Assembly (NCBI GenBank): GCA_902520685.1
Contig: CABYPE010000008.1
Span: 1-34,524, forward strand
Source: an uncultured Pelagibacteraceae bacterium
Lineage (GTDB): Bacteria; Pseudomonadota; Alphaproteobacteria; Pelagibacterales; Pelagibacteraceae
DNA length: 34,524 bases
Direction: 5' to 3'
Part shown: positions 1 to 8,233 of the stretch, in pieces
Layout: every line of letters begins with the position of its first letter
Numbering within the stretch: position 1 is the first letter of the stretch
Notes under the pieces: model-generated
Told to the model about the DNA's origin: nothing
Seen by the model: the letters and a program-made list of their open reading frames with translations, nothing else
Databases searched by the model: none
Position numbers and translations under genes: made by a program

Positions 1-1
1 A

Positions 2-304
2 AATGTTCCAGCAACTTTCATCATTAGGGTGCAAGGTAAATCCATGGTGGATGTTGGGATTAATGACGGTGACTTATTAGTTGTCGATAAAAGTTTAAAA
101 CCAAAAAATTTTTCAACAGTTATTGCAAATGTTCATGATGAACTTGTTGTTAAAACTTTAGTTCAGGAAAGAGATAAAAAGTTTCTAACATCAGGCTCTA
201 AAGATTTTTCTAATAGAATTTTAATTAATGAAGAAGAAGATGTATTTATTTGGGGGGGTTGTAACTTATGTCATCCATTCAACATACTAAAAAATTGGCT
301 TTAG
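2..304 (+). CDS. umuD: UmuD-like S24 peptidase, 3' part, apparent frameshift at the end
   Basis: The frame is open from base 2, so the start lies outside the window. UmuD is the LexA-like protein that self-cleaves after DNA damage and then partners UmuC to form polymerase V. The visible part has the S24 serine in GKSM (near bases 35-46), the following GDLLVVDKSL segment, and the general-base lysine in VVKTL. The last residues in this frame (after WGG) do not look like UmuD. If one G is removed from the seven-G run at 252-258, the reading becomes WGVVTYVIHSTY and stops at 288-290, which is the usual UmuD ending. The gene overlaps umuC in either reading. Either the sequence has a homopolymer error or the gene is truly frameshifted. 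Family assignment is firm; the state of the 3' end is not. Confidence 0.85.
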   Translation, partial: NVPATFIIRVQGKSMVDVGINDGDLLVVDKSLKPKNFSTVIANVHDELVVKTLVQERDKKFLTSGSKDFSNRILINEEEDVFIWGGCNLCHPFNILKNWL

Positions 305-1548
305 TTGATTGTAATTCTTTTTATGTTTCTTGTGAAAGATTGTTCAATCCAAGAATAAGAAAAAAGCCTGTTGTTGTTTTATCCAATAATGATGGTTGTA
401 TTATTTCTAGATCTAATGAAGCAAAAGCTTTAGGAATTAAAATGGGTGAGCCTTATTTTAAAGCAAGGGATACTATTATTAAAAATAAAGTTGAAGTTTT
501 TTCATCAAATTATTCTTTATATGGAGATTTATCTAGAAGAGTAATGAGAACTCTTAAAAGATTTAATTCTGAAATAGAAGTTTATTCAATTGATGAAGCA
601 TTTATTGATTTATCAAATTTTCCGGACTCTGAAGTAGAAAAGGTTGGTAAAGAAATTAGAGAGACAGTTCTACAATGGACTGGCATTCCAACTAGTATTG
701 GTATTGCTAAAACTAAAACTTTAAGTAAAGTTGCAAATCATATTGCAAAGAAAAAAATCTCAGGTGTTACTAGTTTAATTGGAATTGAAAACGTTGATCC
801 TATATTAGAAAAAATAGATATTAACGATGTATGGGGTGTTGGTAGACAACTTACTAAATTTTATCAAAAAAATGGAATTTACAATGCTAAACAACTTAAA
901 AATAAATCTAATACGTGGATCAAAAAATGTTCAAATGTTTTAAGTTCAAGAACTGCAATGGAGCTTAGAGGAATACCTTGTATTAATTTAGAAACTACAC
1001 AAACAAAAAGAAAAAGTTGTGTAGTTTCAAGATCATTTGGAAAAAGAATCGAAAAATTTCAAGAATTAAAAGAGGCAGTTGCAAATTATTGTTTAAACGC
1101 ATCAGAGAAAATTAGATCAGAGTCTTTAGTTGCAAAAGCAATTACTGTTTTTGTTAGAACCAGCCCTTTCCAGAGAGATTATGGTTATTATTCAAATGCA
1201 AAAACGGTTGATTTTCCTATTGCAACAAATAATAGTCTTGAGACAGTTAAGACAGCAGTTTCAATCTTAGAAAATATATTTAAAAATGGTTACCGATATC
1301 AAAAAGCAGGTGTTATGCTTACAGGATTACGTAATGATGATGGTAGAAAAAATTTATTTTCATCTGAAAAAGATGAAAAAATAAAAAGTTTAATGCGATC
1401 AATTGATAATACTAATTATAGATATGGAAGATCAACTTTAAGTCTTGCTAGTGCTGGTGTTCATAAAAAATGGAATATGAGAAGACAATATTCATCTAAA
1501 ATAGATACCGCTGACTTTTATTGTTTGCCTACAATAAAAACTAATTAA
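268..1548 (+). CDS. umuC: UmuC, Y-family translesion DNA polymerase
   Basis: Catalytic subunit of polymerase V, which copies past DNA lesions. The protein has 426 residues, close to the usual ~422. The N-terminal metal site is in LVDCNSFYVSCE (Asp14), and the second acidic pair is in YSIDEAFIDL (Asp109, Glu110). A helix-hairpin-helix region around DVWGVGRQLTKF follows. The C-terminal end carries the UmuC tail module, including RYGRSTLSLASAG and WNMRRQYSS. The ATG at 268 overlaps the end of umuD in a different frame, the usual arrangement for umuDC translational coupling. It ends convergently with the ABC ATPase gene: the four bases TTAA at 1545-1548 supply both stop codons. SOS control is expected from the family, but any LexA box would lie upstream of the window. 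Confidence 0.95.
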   Translation: MSSIQHTKKLALVDCNSFYVSCERLFNPRIRKKPVVVLSNNDGCIISRSNEAKALGIKMGEPYFKARDTIIKNKVEVFSSNYSLYGDLSRRVMRTLKRFNSEIEVYSIDEAFIDLSNFPDSEVEKVGKEIRETVLQWTGIPTSIGIAKTKTLSKVANHIAKKKISGVTSLIGIENVDPILEKIDINDVWGVGRQLTKFYQKNGIYNAKQLKNKSNTWIKKCSNVLSSRTAMELRGIPCINLETTQTKRKSCVVSRSFGKRIEKFQELKEAVANYCLNASEKIRSESLVAKAITVFVRTSPFQRDYGYYSNAKTVDFPIATNNSLETVKTAVSILENIFKNGYRYQKAGVMLTGLRNDDGRKNLFSSEKDEKIKSLMRSIDNTNYRYGRSTLSLASAGVHKKWNMRRQYSSKIDTADFYCLPTIKTN

Positions 1549-2618
1549 ATAAGTTTTTCATCAACGTAAACACAACATTTTTCAGGAGGTATATAAAGAT
1601 TCACTTCACCTTCAGAGATAGGTTTTTCACGATCAATTTTAGATTTGATCATTTTATTTTGTATGGTGGAAGTAAGCAATTTAAAATTACCAAAATCTTC
1701 AATTCTATTAATTTTGACTTTAATTGTATTGTTACTTTGATTATCTGCAATATCGATAAACTCAGATCTAATGCCTAATTTTATGTTTTTATTTTTAACT
1801 TTGGATAGATCAGTGTTTGTTTTAATCTTTATAGATCCGATATTTACCTCATTTGATGATACAATTTCAGTTTCAAATAAGTTCATTGCTGGAGAACCAA
1901 TAAAATACCCAACAAAAGTAGTTTTAGGTCTTTCAAATAAATCTTTTGGCAATCCAACTTGGACTATTTCTCCTTGATCCATAACTATTATATTGTCAGC
2001 AAATGTCATAGCTTCATTTTGATCATGAGTAACATAAACTAATGTCGTTTTATATTGCTCATTAATTTCTTTTAAACTTCTTCTAAGTCTAAATTTTAAA
2101 TCAGGGTCTATTACAGTTAAAGGTTCATCCATTAAAACACCCGCTACATCTTCACGAACTAATCCTCGACCAAGAGAAATGAGTTGTTTTTGGTCTGCTG
2201 TTAATTTTCTAGCTGGATAATTTAGAAAAGAAGAAAGTTTTAAAGTATCTGATACTGAATTAACCCTTTCGTCTATTTTTTCTTTCGAAAAATTTCTACA
2301 TTTCAGTGGAAATGCTAAATTATCATAAACAGTCATTGTGTTGTAAATTACAGGAAATTGGAATACTTGAGCAATATTTCTTTGCTCAGTAATTAAATTA
2401 GTTACATCAATATCATCAAACAAAATTTTTCCTTTTGTGGGTTTTACTAATCCTGAAACAATATTTAGCATTGTTGTTTTTCCACAACCAGAAGGTCCAA
2501 GAATTGCATATCTTTTTCCATTCTCCCAAGTCATGGAAAATGGATTAAGTGCGTAAGTTGGACTCAGTTCATTTGGATTGTATGAATGAGAAATATTTGA
2601 TAATTGAATTTTAGCCAT
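1545..2618 (-). CDS. ABC importer ATPase with degenerate signature (GlpT-like)
   Basis: Last gene of the six-gene transporter operon: a MalK/UgpC-type cytoplasmic ATPase of about 357 residues. Walker A is GPSGCGKTT and Walker B is GVLMDEP. The H-loop histidine is present in YVTHDQNEA. The ABC signature, normally LSGGQ, reads LTADQKQ, so this subunit cannot supply a normal signature. The C-terminal third is the MalK-type regulatory OB-fold region. A start at 2630 is possible, but the ATG at 2618 gives MAKIQL, the family's usual beginning, and overlaps the upstream ATPase gene by 8 bases. From memory, the paired loss of LSGGQ here and of the H-loop in the partner resembles GlpT/GlpS of the rhizobial glycerol transporter. 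The substrate is not shown by this gene. Confidence 0.9.
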   Translation of the reverse strand: MAKIQLSNISHSYNPNELSPTYALNPFSMTWENGKRYAILGPSGCGKTTMLNIVSGLVKPTKGKILFDDIDVTNLITEQRNIAQVFQFPVIYNTMTVYDNLAFPLKCRNFSKEKIDERVNSVSDTLKLSSFLNYPARKLTADQKQLISLGRGLVREDVAGVLMDEPLTVIDPDLKFRLRRSLKEINEQYKTTLVYVTHDQNEAMTFADNIIVMDQGEIVQVGLPKDLFERPKTTFVGYFIGSPAMNLFETEIVSSNEVNIGSIKIKTNTDLSKVKNKNIKLGIRSEFIDIADNQSNNTIKVKINRIEDFGNFKLLTSTIQNKMIKSKIDREKPISEGEVNLYIPPEKCCVYVDEKLI

Positions 2619-3690
2619 TTGATGCTCCATAAGGTGATGAAACTAAATTTCCAGTTAAATCAAAAGCATAAAACTTATTATTGTTAAAATTAATTCTTAT
2701 TTTCTGATGAATTCTGAAATTCATTACCTCCTCTATCAATGCAATAACTTTTGTATCTCCTTTTTTTAAATGCAGTAAAGTTTCCGAACCGCTTATTTCT
2801 GCAAGTTCAATTTCAAATTCTTCACCGTTCTCATCTAATTTTACTTCTGATGCTCTAATTCCAAAATTATAAGCTTCATCAATCAAATTATTTAAATGTG
2901 AAGGCAATTCTAAAGAAATATTTTCAAGATTTATTTTAGTTGAAATTTTTGATCCTTTTAAAATATTCATTGGTGGATCATTTGAAATTTCTGCAACTTT
3001 TAAATTTAGAGGATTTTCAAATATTTCTTTTGCTGGACCCTTTTGAAGAATTTTACCCTCATCTAAAACAATTACCTCACCATTTAATTCCATTACTTCT
3101 TGAGGGTCTGTAGTTGAATAAATTAGAATAGTTTCTTGCGAAAAACCCTCAGAAAAAATTTTCTTAAATTCTTCTCTTAGTTGTTCTCTAAGCTTGTAAT
3201 CTAAATTTACCAAAGGTTCATCAAGAAGTAATATCTTTGCTTTCTTAGCTAGAGATCTTGCCAATGCAACCCTTTGCTGTTGACCACCTGATAATTCTTG
3301 AATCTTACGATTTTCAAAACCAACTAAACCAACAGTCTTAAGTGCTTCATCGACATCTTTTTTAATTTGTTCATCACTTACATTTCTTTGTTTTAAAGGA
3401 AAAACTATATTTTCATAAACATTCATATGGGGATAATTGATAAATTGCTGATACACCATTGCAATATTTCTCTCCCAAACTGGAATTTTAGAAAAATTTT
3501 TTTCCTCAAAATCCATTGAGCCACTATCAGGGTTTATCAGGCCTGCAATAGTTTTTAAAAGAGTTGTTTTTCCAGATAAAGTTCTACCTAATATGGTATA
3601 TAAATTACCTTTCTTAAAGTTAAATGAAATATTGTTTAAATGATATTCATTGTCTAGTTTGTAAGAAATATTTTCACCTATTAAATTCAT
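2611..3690 (-). CDS. ABC importer ATPase lacking the H-loop histidine (GlpS-like)
   Basis: A 359-residue MalK-type ATPase, the probable heterodimer partner of the next gene. Walker A is GRTLSGKTT, the signature LSGGQQQR is intact and Walker B is ILLLDEP. Where MalK has THD the sequence is YSTTDPQEV, so the switch histidine is replaced by threonine. Together the two ATPases could form one complete ATP site (Walker motifs and His of the partner with LSGGQ of this one) and one degenerate site. The C-terminal part is a MalK-like regulatory region. Its ATG overlaps the preceding permease stop as TAATG (3692-3688), suggesting translational coupling. Confidence 0.9.
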   Translation of the reverse strand: MNLIGENISYKLDNEYHLNNISFNFKKGNLYTILGRTLSGKTTLLKTIAGLINPDSGSMDFEEKNFSKIPVWERNIAMVYQQFINYPHMNVYENIVFPLKQRNVSDEQIKKDVDEALKTVGLVGFENRKIQELSGGQQQRVALARSLAKKAKILLLDEPLVNLDYKLREQLREEFKKIFSEGFSQETILIYSTTDPQEVMELNGEVIVLDEGKILQKGPAKEIFENPLNLKVAEISNDPPMNILKGSKISTKINLENISLELPSHLNNLIDEAYNFGIRASEVKLDENGEEFEIELAEISGSETLLHLKKGDTKVIALIEEVMNFRIHQKIRINFNNNKFYAFDLTGNLVSSPYGASNG

Positions 3691-4538
3691 TATTTTAGAG
3701 CTCCAGATAAATTACCTTTCGACAAATATCTCTCCACAACAAAAGCAACAATTATTAGTGGAGCAACAGATACTAGAGCAGAGGCTGACAAACTCCACCA
3801 CGGCGTTATTGATGAGTTAAGAGCAACAACCTTTACAGGTAATAATTGTACCTCCGTAAAAGTTAAAATAAATGCAAAGAAAAAATCTATCCAACCAAAT
3901 ATTATACAAAACATACCTGCAACTATTAATCCAGGTATAGAATTTGGTAATACAACCTTGTAAAATGCTTGATAAGGGTTACACCCATCAATTAATGCCG
4001 TTTCATCTAACTCTTTTGGAACACGATTAAAAAAGTCTACCATAATCCAAACTGCAATTGGCATAAGTAATACAATATAAACTACTACTAATCCTAACAA
4101 ACTATCTAATAACCCAATCGTACTTAAAAATATAAAGAATGGAATTGACAAAACAATTGGGGGCATAATTCTTTGGGATATAAAAAAGAATGTTATATCG
4201 TTATTTCTTACAAAACCTGCTTTAAATGTAAACCTTGATAGTGCATATGCAGCTAATGTTCCTAAAACAATACTTATTAAACTTGCAGTGCATGTAACAA
4301 AAATACTATTAAAATATGGTTCAACAATATCTACACCCCCTCTAGCAGGTGATTTTACCAAAACTCTCCAACCTTCTAGGGTAGGTTCAAAATCTAACCA
4401 AGGAATATATGTAACTTTACTATTCACTGATTGAAAATCTTTAAAAGAAGTTGAAACAGCCCATAAAAAAGGTGCAACAATAAATACTGTCCACAGAGTG
4501 ATAAATGTATATTTCAATATTGTATAAAATTTTTCCAT
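3690..4538 (-). CDS. Carbohydrate-type ABC permease, MalG/UgpE family
   Basis: Inner-membrane permease of 282 residues with about six transmembrane segments. The N-terminal helix (near YTFITLWTVFIVAPFLWAV) is followed by a short periplasmic region, then the permease core. The EAA coupling loop appears as DETALIDGCNPYQAFYKVVLP, with the conserved Gly, which contacts the ATPases. It is the fourth gene of the operon, one base after the other permease gene and overlapping the next ATPase start by one base. Homology to MalG-like CUT1 permeases is clear; the transported compound cannot be read from it. Confidence 0.9.
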   Translation of the reverse strand: MEKFYTILKYTFITLWTVFIVAPFLWAVSTSFKDFQSVNSKVTYIPWLDFEPTLEGWRVLVKSPARGGVDIVEPYFNSIFVTCTASLISIVLGTLAAYALSRFTFKAGFVRNNDITFFFISQRIMPPIVLSIPFFIFLSTIGLLDSLLGLVVVYIVLLMPIAVWIMVDFFNRVPKELDETALIDGCNPYQAFYKVVLPNSIPGLIVAGMFCIIFGWIDFFFAFILTFTEVQLLPVKVVALNSSITPWWSLSASALVSVAPLIIVAFVVERYLSKGNLSGALK

Positions 4539-4539
4539 A

Positions 4540-5406
4540 TTATTCCTTAATCATTAACTTTGTTAATACTTTAGCAATAATTGTTAAACTTATAATCATA
4601 ATAACTAAATAGGTAAAAGAAAGCGTTGCTGCATAACCCATTTGAAATTCTCTTAATCCTTTTATGTATATATAAAAACTTGAAGTCTCTGTAGATGTGC
4701 CAGGACCACCTGACGTAAGAACAAAAACTGTATCCATTATCTTTGAGGCCTCAATAAGTCTAATAATTATTGCTCCAATAGATATTGGTGCCATCAAAGG
4801 AAATGTAACATAAACAAATTTTCTAAATGGACTTGCACCATCAATAGCAGCTGCAAGGAATGGTTCTTTAGGTAATGAAAGTAATCCTGCTAATAATAAT
4901 AAAAACATAAACGGAGTCCACTGCCAAACCTCAACTATTATTACTGTAAATTTTGCAATTACTGGATCACTAAGCCACAATATAGGTTCTACACCAACAC
5001 GTCCTAATAAGTCATTTAATGGACCTAATGACTCATGAAAAAAGGTTCTCCAAATCACAGTCATTATAACTGGAGTGGTCATCATAGGAATTAAAAAAAT
5101 TACTCTAAAGAATCTTTTAAATTTAATTTCTCTCCAAACCATTAGCGCTAAAGCAAAACCAATGATGTATTGAAGAATTACTGTTGTCACTGATAAAAAG
5201 CTCAACCTAAAAAATGACTCCCAAAATCTAGGGTCATCAGTGAACAATCTAATATAATTTGTTATACCTATAAAATTCATTTCTGGTGTATAGCTATTCC
5301 AGCCAGATAAGCTTAGTCTTATTGTAAATATTATTGGAAAAATTAGTATGCCTATCAACACAAATAAACCAGGAAATAAAAAAACAAACTTGTGCTTAAA
5401 ATTCAT
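4540..5406 (-). CDS. Carbohydrate-type ABC permease, MalF/UgpA family
   Basis: Inner-membrane permease of 288 residues with an N-terminal helix (FVFLFPGLFVLIGILIFPII) and a total of about six membrane segments. The EAA loop is visible around LAAAIDGASPFRKFVYVTFP. It pairs with the MalG-like permease encoded immediately downstream. It is separated from the upstream binding-protein gene by 62 bases that hold a strong stem-loop (5433-5459). Length and motifs fit UgpA/MalF-type CUT1 permeases. Confidence 0.9.
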   Translation of the reverse strand: MNFKHKFVFLFPGLFVLIGILIFPIIFTIRLSLSGWNSYTPEMNFIGITNYIRLFTDDPRFWESFFRLSFLSVTTVILQYIIGFALALMVWREIKFKRFFRVIFLIPMMTTPVIMTVIWRTFFHESLGPLNDLLGRVGVEPILWLSDPVIAKFTVIIVEVWQWTPFMFLLLLAGLLSLPKEPFLAAAIDGASPFRKFVYVTFPLMAPISIGAIIIRLIEASKIMDTVFVLTSGGPGTSTETSSFYIYIKGLREFQMGYAATLSFTYLVIMIISLTIIAKVLTKLMIKE

Positions 5407-5432
5407 AAATATTTTTTTGATTTAAAATCATT

Positions 5433-5459
5433 TGTGGCCGTCCAAAAAAGACGGCCACA
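5433..5459 (-). other. Intercistronic stem-loop between binding protein and permease genes
   Basis: Ten-base perfect inverted repeat TGTGGCCGTC / GACGGCCACA with a seven-base loop. It stands out as a GC-rich island in AT-rich DNA, just downstream of the binding-protein stop. On the minus-strand transcript no U-run follows immediately, so it is more likely an mRNA-stabilising or partial-termination element than a full terminator. Such elements commonly keep the binding-protein message more abundant than the permease message. Confidence 0.7.
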
Positions 5460-5468
5460 TAAGGGTAT

Positions 5469-7004
5469 TTATAATTTGTTATCTTCCATTGATACTCCAA
5501 CAGAATAAGCTTTTCTTACGTTATCTTTTCCTACTCTGTTAAGTATATCTTCCCACTGCTTAGCAGCTTCGTCTAAAGCAGCTTGTGGAGATAATTGACC
5601 AGCTAGTGCTTTAGCAGCAGCTGTAGCTAGTGCAGCGTTAAACTCAAAAGTTCCAGGAACTCTTAATGGAAATACTCTATTCTTACTTTTTTCCATTTGC
5701 GCTAAAGTATCTACATATGATTGAGCTATATCCTTGTCCCAACCAATTTGTGTCCATACATCAACTTTAAAGTCTGCATCTCTAAATGGGTTAACACCAA
5801 ATCTTCCAATTCCAATATCAGCTTGGTGGTTAGCCTCGTTAGCAAAGAAGCATAAATAATCAAAAGCCATTTCTTTTTCTTTACTTTTCTTAGCTACTCC
5901 TACTGCCCATCCCCATACGAAGAAAGGAGCTTGGTTAAAGCCATTATCCCAAGAGTTATTTGATCTGTTCCAAACCTTCATTGCCCCTGGTAATTGTGCA
6001 GTACCCACTTTGTTATTTATGGGACTATCTGGTTGCATAGCTGCAACAAATGCATCATCCCATGAGAAACTAAACAACGTTTGTCCCCCACCAAATGATC
6101 CAATTTCATCACCAAGACCAAAATTAATTCCTCCTGGAGGAACGTATTTAGTTGCCGCGACCCAGTCAGTTAATGCTTCTACAAAACCTGGATTGTTAAT
6201 TAATGGTTTCATAGTCTTTAAATCAAAGAAAAAACCACCTGGAGTTTTTGGATTTTTAGAGTAAGCAGCTGATCTTGAATAAAAGGCAGCATACATTAAG
6301 TCATCTTTTTTCATAACTTCTGCTGAACCATATTCCTTCTCACCATCTCCATCCCAATCCCAGCCATTAAAATATGCAGCCATTTCTCCATATTCCTTCC
6401 ATGTTCTAGGAACTCTTAGTTCTTTACCAGTGTCAGCTTTATATTTTTTTTGATATTCAGGATTATCAATTACATCTTTTCTGTATTTTAGATAATGTCT
6501 GTCACCATCAACAGGAAATTGATACATAACACCATCCCAAGAAGCTATAGCAATATGTGATGCTGTAACGTCTTTCATTTGTTTCATTTCAACATATTTC
6601 TTTGGAACTGGTTCTAAATATCTTTTCCAATCATTAATGAAATTAGAAAATCCAAATACTATATCGTAAGGTGCTTGACCTGCTTGAAATGGAACCATAG
6701 CTTTAGCGTATAAATCTCCAGCTGGTGTATGTGTTACATCTACCTTAGCTCCAGTTAGTTTTGCAAACTGTTCAGCGTGAAGAGCTGTCGGCTCTCCCAT
6801 AACTGGAACAGCATGAGTGTTAATCTTAAGAGTCTTACCTTTATAATTCTTCTTAGACATAGCCTCGTAAGAACACTCACCAGGAATATCCCCGGTTGCC
6901 TTGATATGTGGAAACTGATCGCTCCACTTATCGGCATACGCAACAGGACTAAATACCAACAAAGCTGATATTAGAGCTGTAACGCAAGTTTTTATTGTTT
7001 TCAT
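5469..7004 (-). CDS. Extracellular solute-binding protein of the ABC importer (family 1)
   Basis: Periplasmic ligand-binding protein of 511 residues, longer than the usual ~400-430 of this class. The N-terminal signal peptide (MKTIKTCVTALISALLVFSP) probably ends at AYA before DKWSDQ. The body is a family-1 carbohydrate-type binding fold, with TGAKVDVTHTPAGDLYAKAM and YDIVFGFSN near the N-terminal lobe and a tryptophan-rich centre (SFSWDDAF, NNSWDNGFNQ, WGWAVGVAKKS). A good ribosome site, GAGAGGA, precedes the ATG. The gene follows the alcohol dehydrogenase by 24 bases. The ligand is unknown; a polyol or sugar is the inference from the dehydrogenase and the glycerol-type ATPase pair. It does not obviously resemble GlpV by eye. 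Confidence 0.88.
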   Translation of the reverse strand: MKTIKTCVTALISALLVFSPVAYADKWSDQFPHIKATGDIPGECSYEAMSKKNYKGKTLKINTHAVPVMGEPTALHAEQFAKLTGAKVDVTHTPAGDLYAKAMVPFQAGQAPYDIVFGFSNFINDWKRYLEPVPKKYVEMKQMKDVTASHIAIASWDGVMYQFPVDGDRHYLKYRKDVIDNPEYQKKYKADTGKELRVPRTWKEYGEMAAYFNGWDWDGDGEKEYGSAEVMKKDDLMYAAFYSRSAAYSKNPKTPGGFFFDLKTMKPLINNPGFVEALTDWVAATKYVPPGGINFGLGDEIGSFGGGQTLFSFSWDDAFVAAMQPDSPINNKVGTAQLPGAMKVWNRSNNSWDNGFNQAPFFVWGWAVGVAKKSKEKEMAFDYLCFFANEANHQADIGIGRFGVNPFRDADFKVDVWTQIGWDKDIAQSYVDTLAQMEKSKNRVFPLRVPGTFEFNAALATAAAKALAGQLSPQAALDEAAKQWEDILNRVGKDNVRKAYSVGVSMEDNKL

Positions 7005-7028
7005 TTTTTTTCCTCTCTTTGTTGTTAA

Positions 7029-8090
7029 TTATGGAACTAACACTGCACGACCTTTGATTTTTCCATCATTAAGATCATGTAGTGCTTTGTTAGCATCATC
7101 TAATTTATATTCTTGCATGGAAAGCTTAACTTTTCCTCTATCGGCTAACTCCATTAATTCATATAACTCAGACCACGTTCCCACTAAATTACCTACAATC
7201 GTTTTTTCAGAAATAATTAAATCAACTGCAAGTGATTTAATTTCTTCACCGTATCCAACTATGTAGTAAAAACCACCATTTGAAGTCATTTGAATTCCCA
7301 TGGCAGTAGATCCTTTTTCTCCTACGAAATCAATTACTGCTTCAGAACCTTTTCCTTTAGTTAGTTCTTGTATTTTTTCGATTTCGTTCCCGTCAATTAA
7401 AACTCCGTGATCTCCACCAAGTTCCATAGCATGTTTAAGGGCTTTCTCAGATTTTTCGACGATTATAATATCTGCAGCGCACATTGCTTTCAAACATTGA
7501 ATAGCTATATGTCCTAAACCTCCAGCACCAATGATGGTACAACTTTGACCAGGTAGCAAATGTCTAGTTGCTTTTTTTACAACTCGGTAAGCTGTCAACC
7601 CTGCATCTGAAAAAGGTGCTACATCTTTTGGGGCTAATACTTTAGGAAGTTTAATTAAATTTCTAACACTAGTCTTTAATAGTTCTGAGTATCCTCCCTC
7701 TTTAATACTTAAACCTGGAAATGCTCCAGCGGCTGCATGCATATCATTTCCTCTTCTACAATCTAAACAGGTACCACCTGTTCCTGAAATTAACGGGTGT
7801 AAAATAACTGGATCACCTTTTTTATATTCTGTAACATCCTTGCCTACTTCCTCAACCCATCCTGCATTCTCATGACCCATTACACATGGCAATAATTTTC
7901 CTTCAGGATCTTGAATATGTTTCCATACTCCTTCAATTATATGCAAATCTGTTCTACAAACTCCTGCTGCACCAATTTTAACAATTACATCGGATGCTTT
8001 TTCAATTTTTGGATTTGGCAATTCCTCATTAGCAACCCAGATACCTTCTTTCATTTTTGGATCGTACTTTCGCAAGACCTGTGCTTTCAT
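7029..8090 (-). CDS. Zinc-dependent, NAD-preferring alcohol dehydrogenase (MDR family)
   Basis: First gene of the operon, 353 residues. Medium-chain dehydrogenases oxidise alcohols to aldehydes or ketones. Catalytic zinc ligands are in CRTDLH (Cys45) and GHENAG (His73, Glu74). The Rossmann motif GAGGLGHIAIQ is present, and the acidic residue in IIIVEKSE fits NAD rather than NADP. The structural-zinc lobe is incomplete: in GGTCLDCRRGNDMHA two cysteines remain (108, 111), while the first and fourth positions are Gly105 and Ala119. A ribosome site GGGAG precedes the ATG. Co-transcription with an importer suggests it oxidises the imported compound or a product of it. The exact substrate is not determinable. 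Confidence 0.9.
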   Translation of the reverse strand: MKAQVLRKYDPKMKEGIWVANEELPNPKIEKASDVIVKIGAAGVCRTDLHIIEGVWKHIQDPEGKLLPCVMGHENAGWVEEVGKDVTEYKKGDPVILHPLISGTGGTCLDCRRGNDMHAAAGAFPGLSIKEGGYSELLKTSVRNLIKLPKVLAPKDVAPFSDAGLTAYRVVKKATRHLLPGQSCTIIGAGGLGHIAIQCLKAMCAADIIIVEKSEKALKHAMELGGDHGVLIDGNEIEKIQELTKGKGSEAVIDFVGEKGSTAMGIQMTSNGGFYYIVGYGEEIKSLAVDLIISEKTIVGNLVGTWSELYELMELADRGKVKLSMQEYKLDDANKALHDLNDGKIKGRAVLVP

Positions 8091-8132
8091 AGTTTTCTCC
8101 CTTTTTTTTTTAAAAACATTATTAAAAAATCT

Positions 8133-8202
8133 ACAACCAATGGAGTCAATAACACTTTTAAGTGTTCAAAAAGTTAACAAAATACAACCTGTGATTGGTT
8201 GT
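8133..8202. promoter_or_regulatory. Candidate operators between the dehydrogenase operon and its divergent regulator
   Basis: The 143-base divergent gap holds several dyads. A perfect inverted repeat AACACTTTTAAGTGTT lies at 8151-8166. ACAACCAAT at 8133-8141 is exactly complementary to ATTGGTTGT at 8194-8202. ACAACC at 8184-8189 also pairs with GGTTGT at 8197-8202, giving ACAACC-N7-GGTTGT. That makes three ACAACC-type half-sites around a central palindrome, which fits binding by a dimeric Fis-type HTH regulator. No -24/-12 sigma-54 element was seen. Confidence 0.6.
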
Positions 8203-8233
8203 TGAGTTAATATTTTTTAAATAGTCTACTTTT

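Noticed and set aside
6010..6264. Open frames opposite the binding-protein gene (also at 1771-1977, 10262-10546, 32397-32681)
   Set aside because: They lie antisense inside strongly supported genes and have no recognisable motifs.
8091..8233. Sigma-54 promoter expected for an AcoR-type activator
   Set aside because: No GG-N10-GC type -24/-12 element found, and the regulator lacks the AAA+ domain that would use it.
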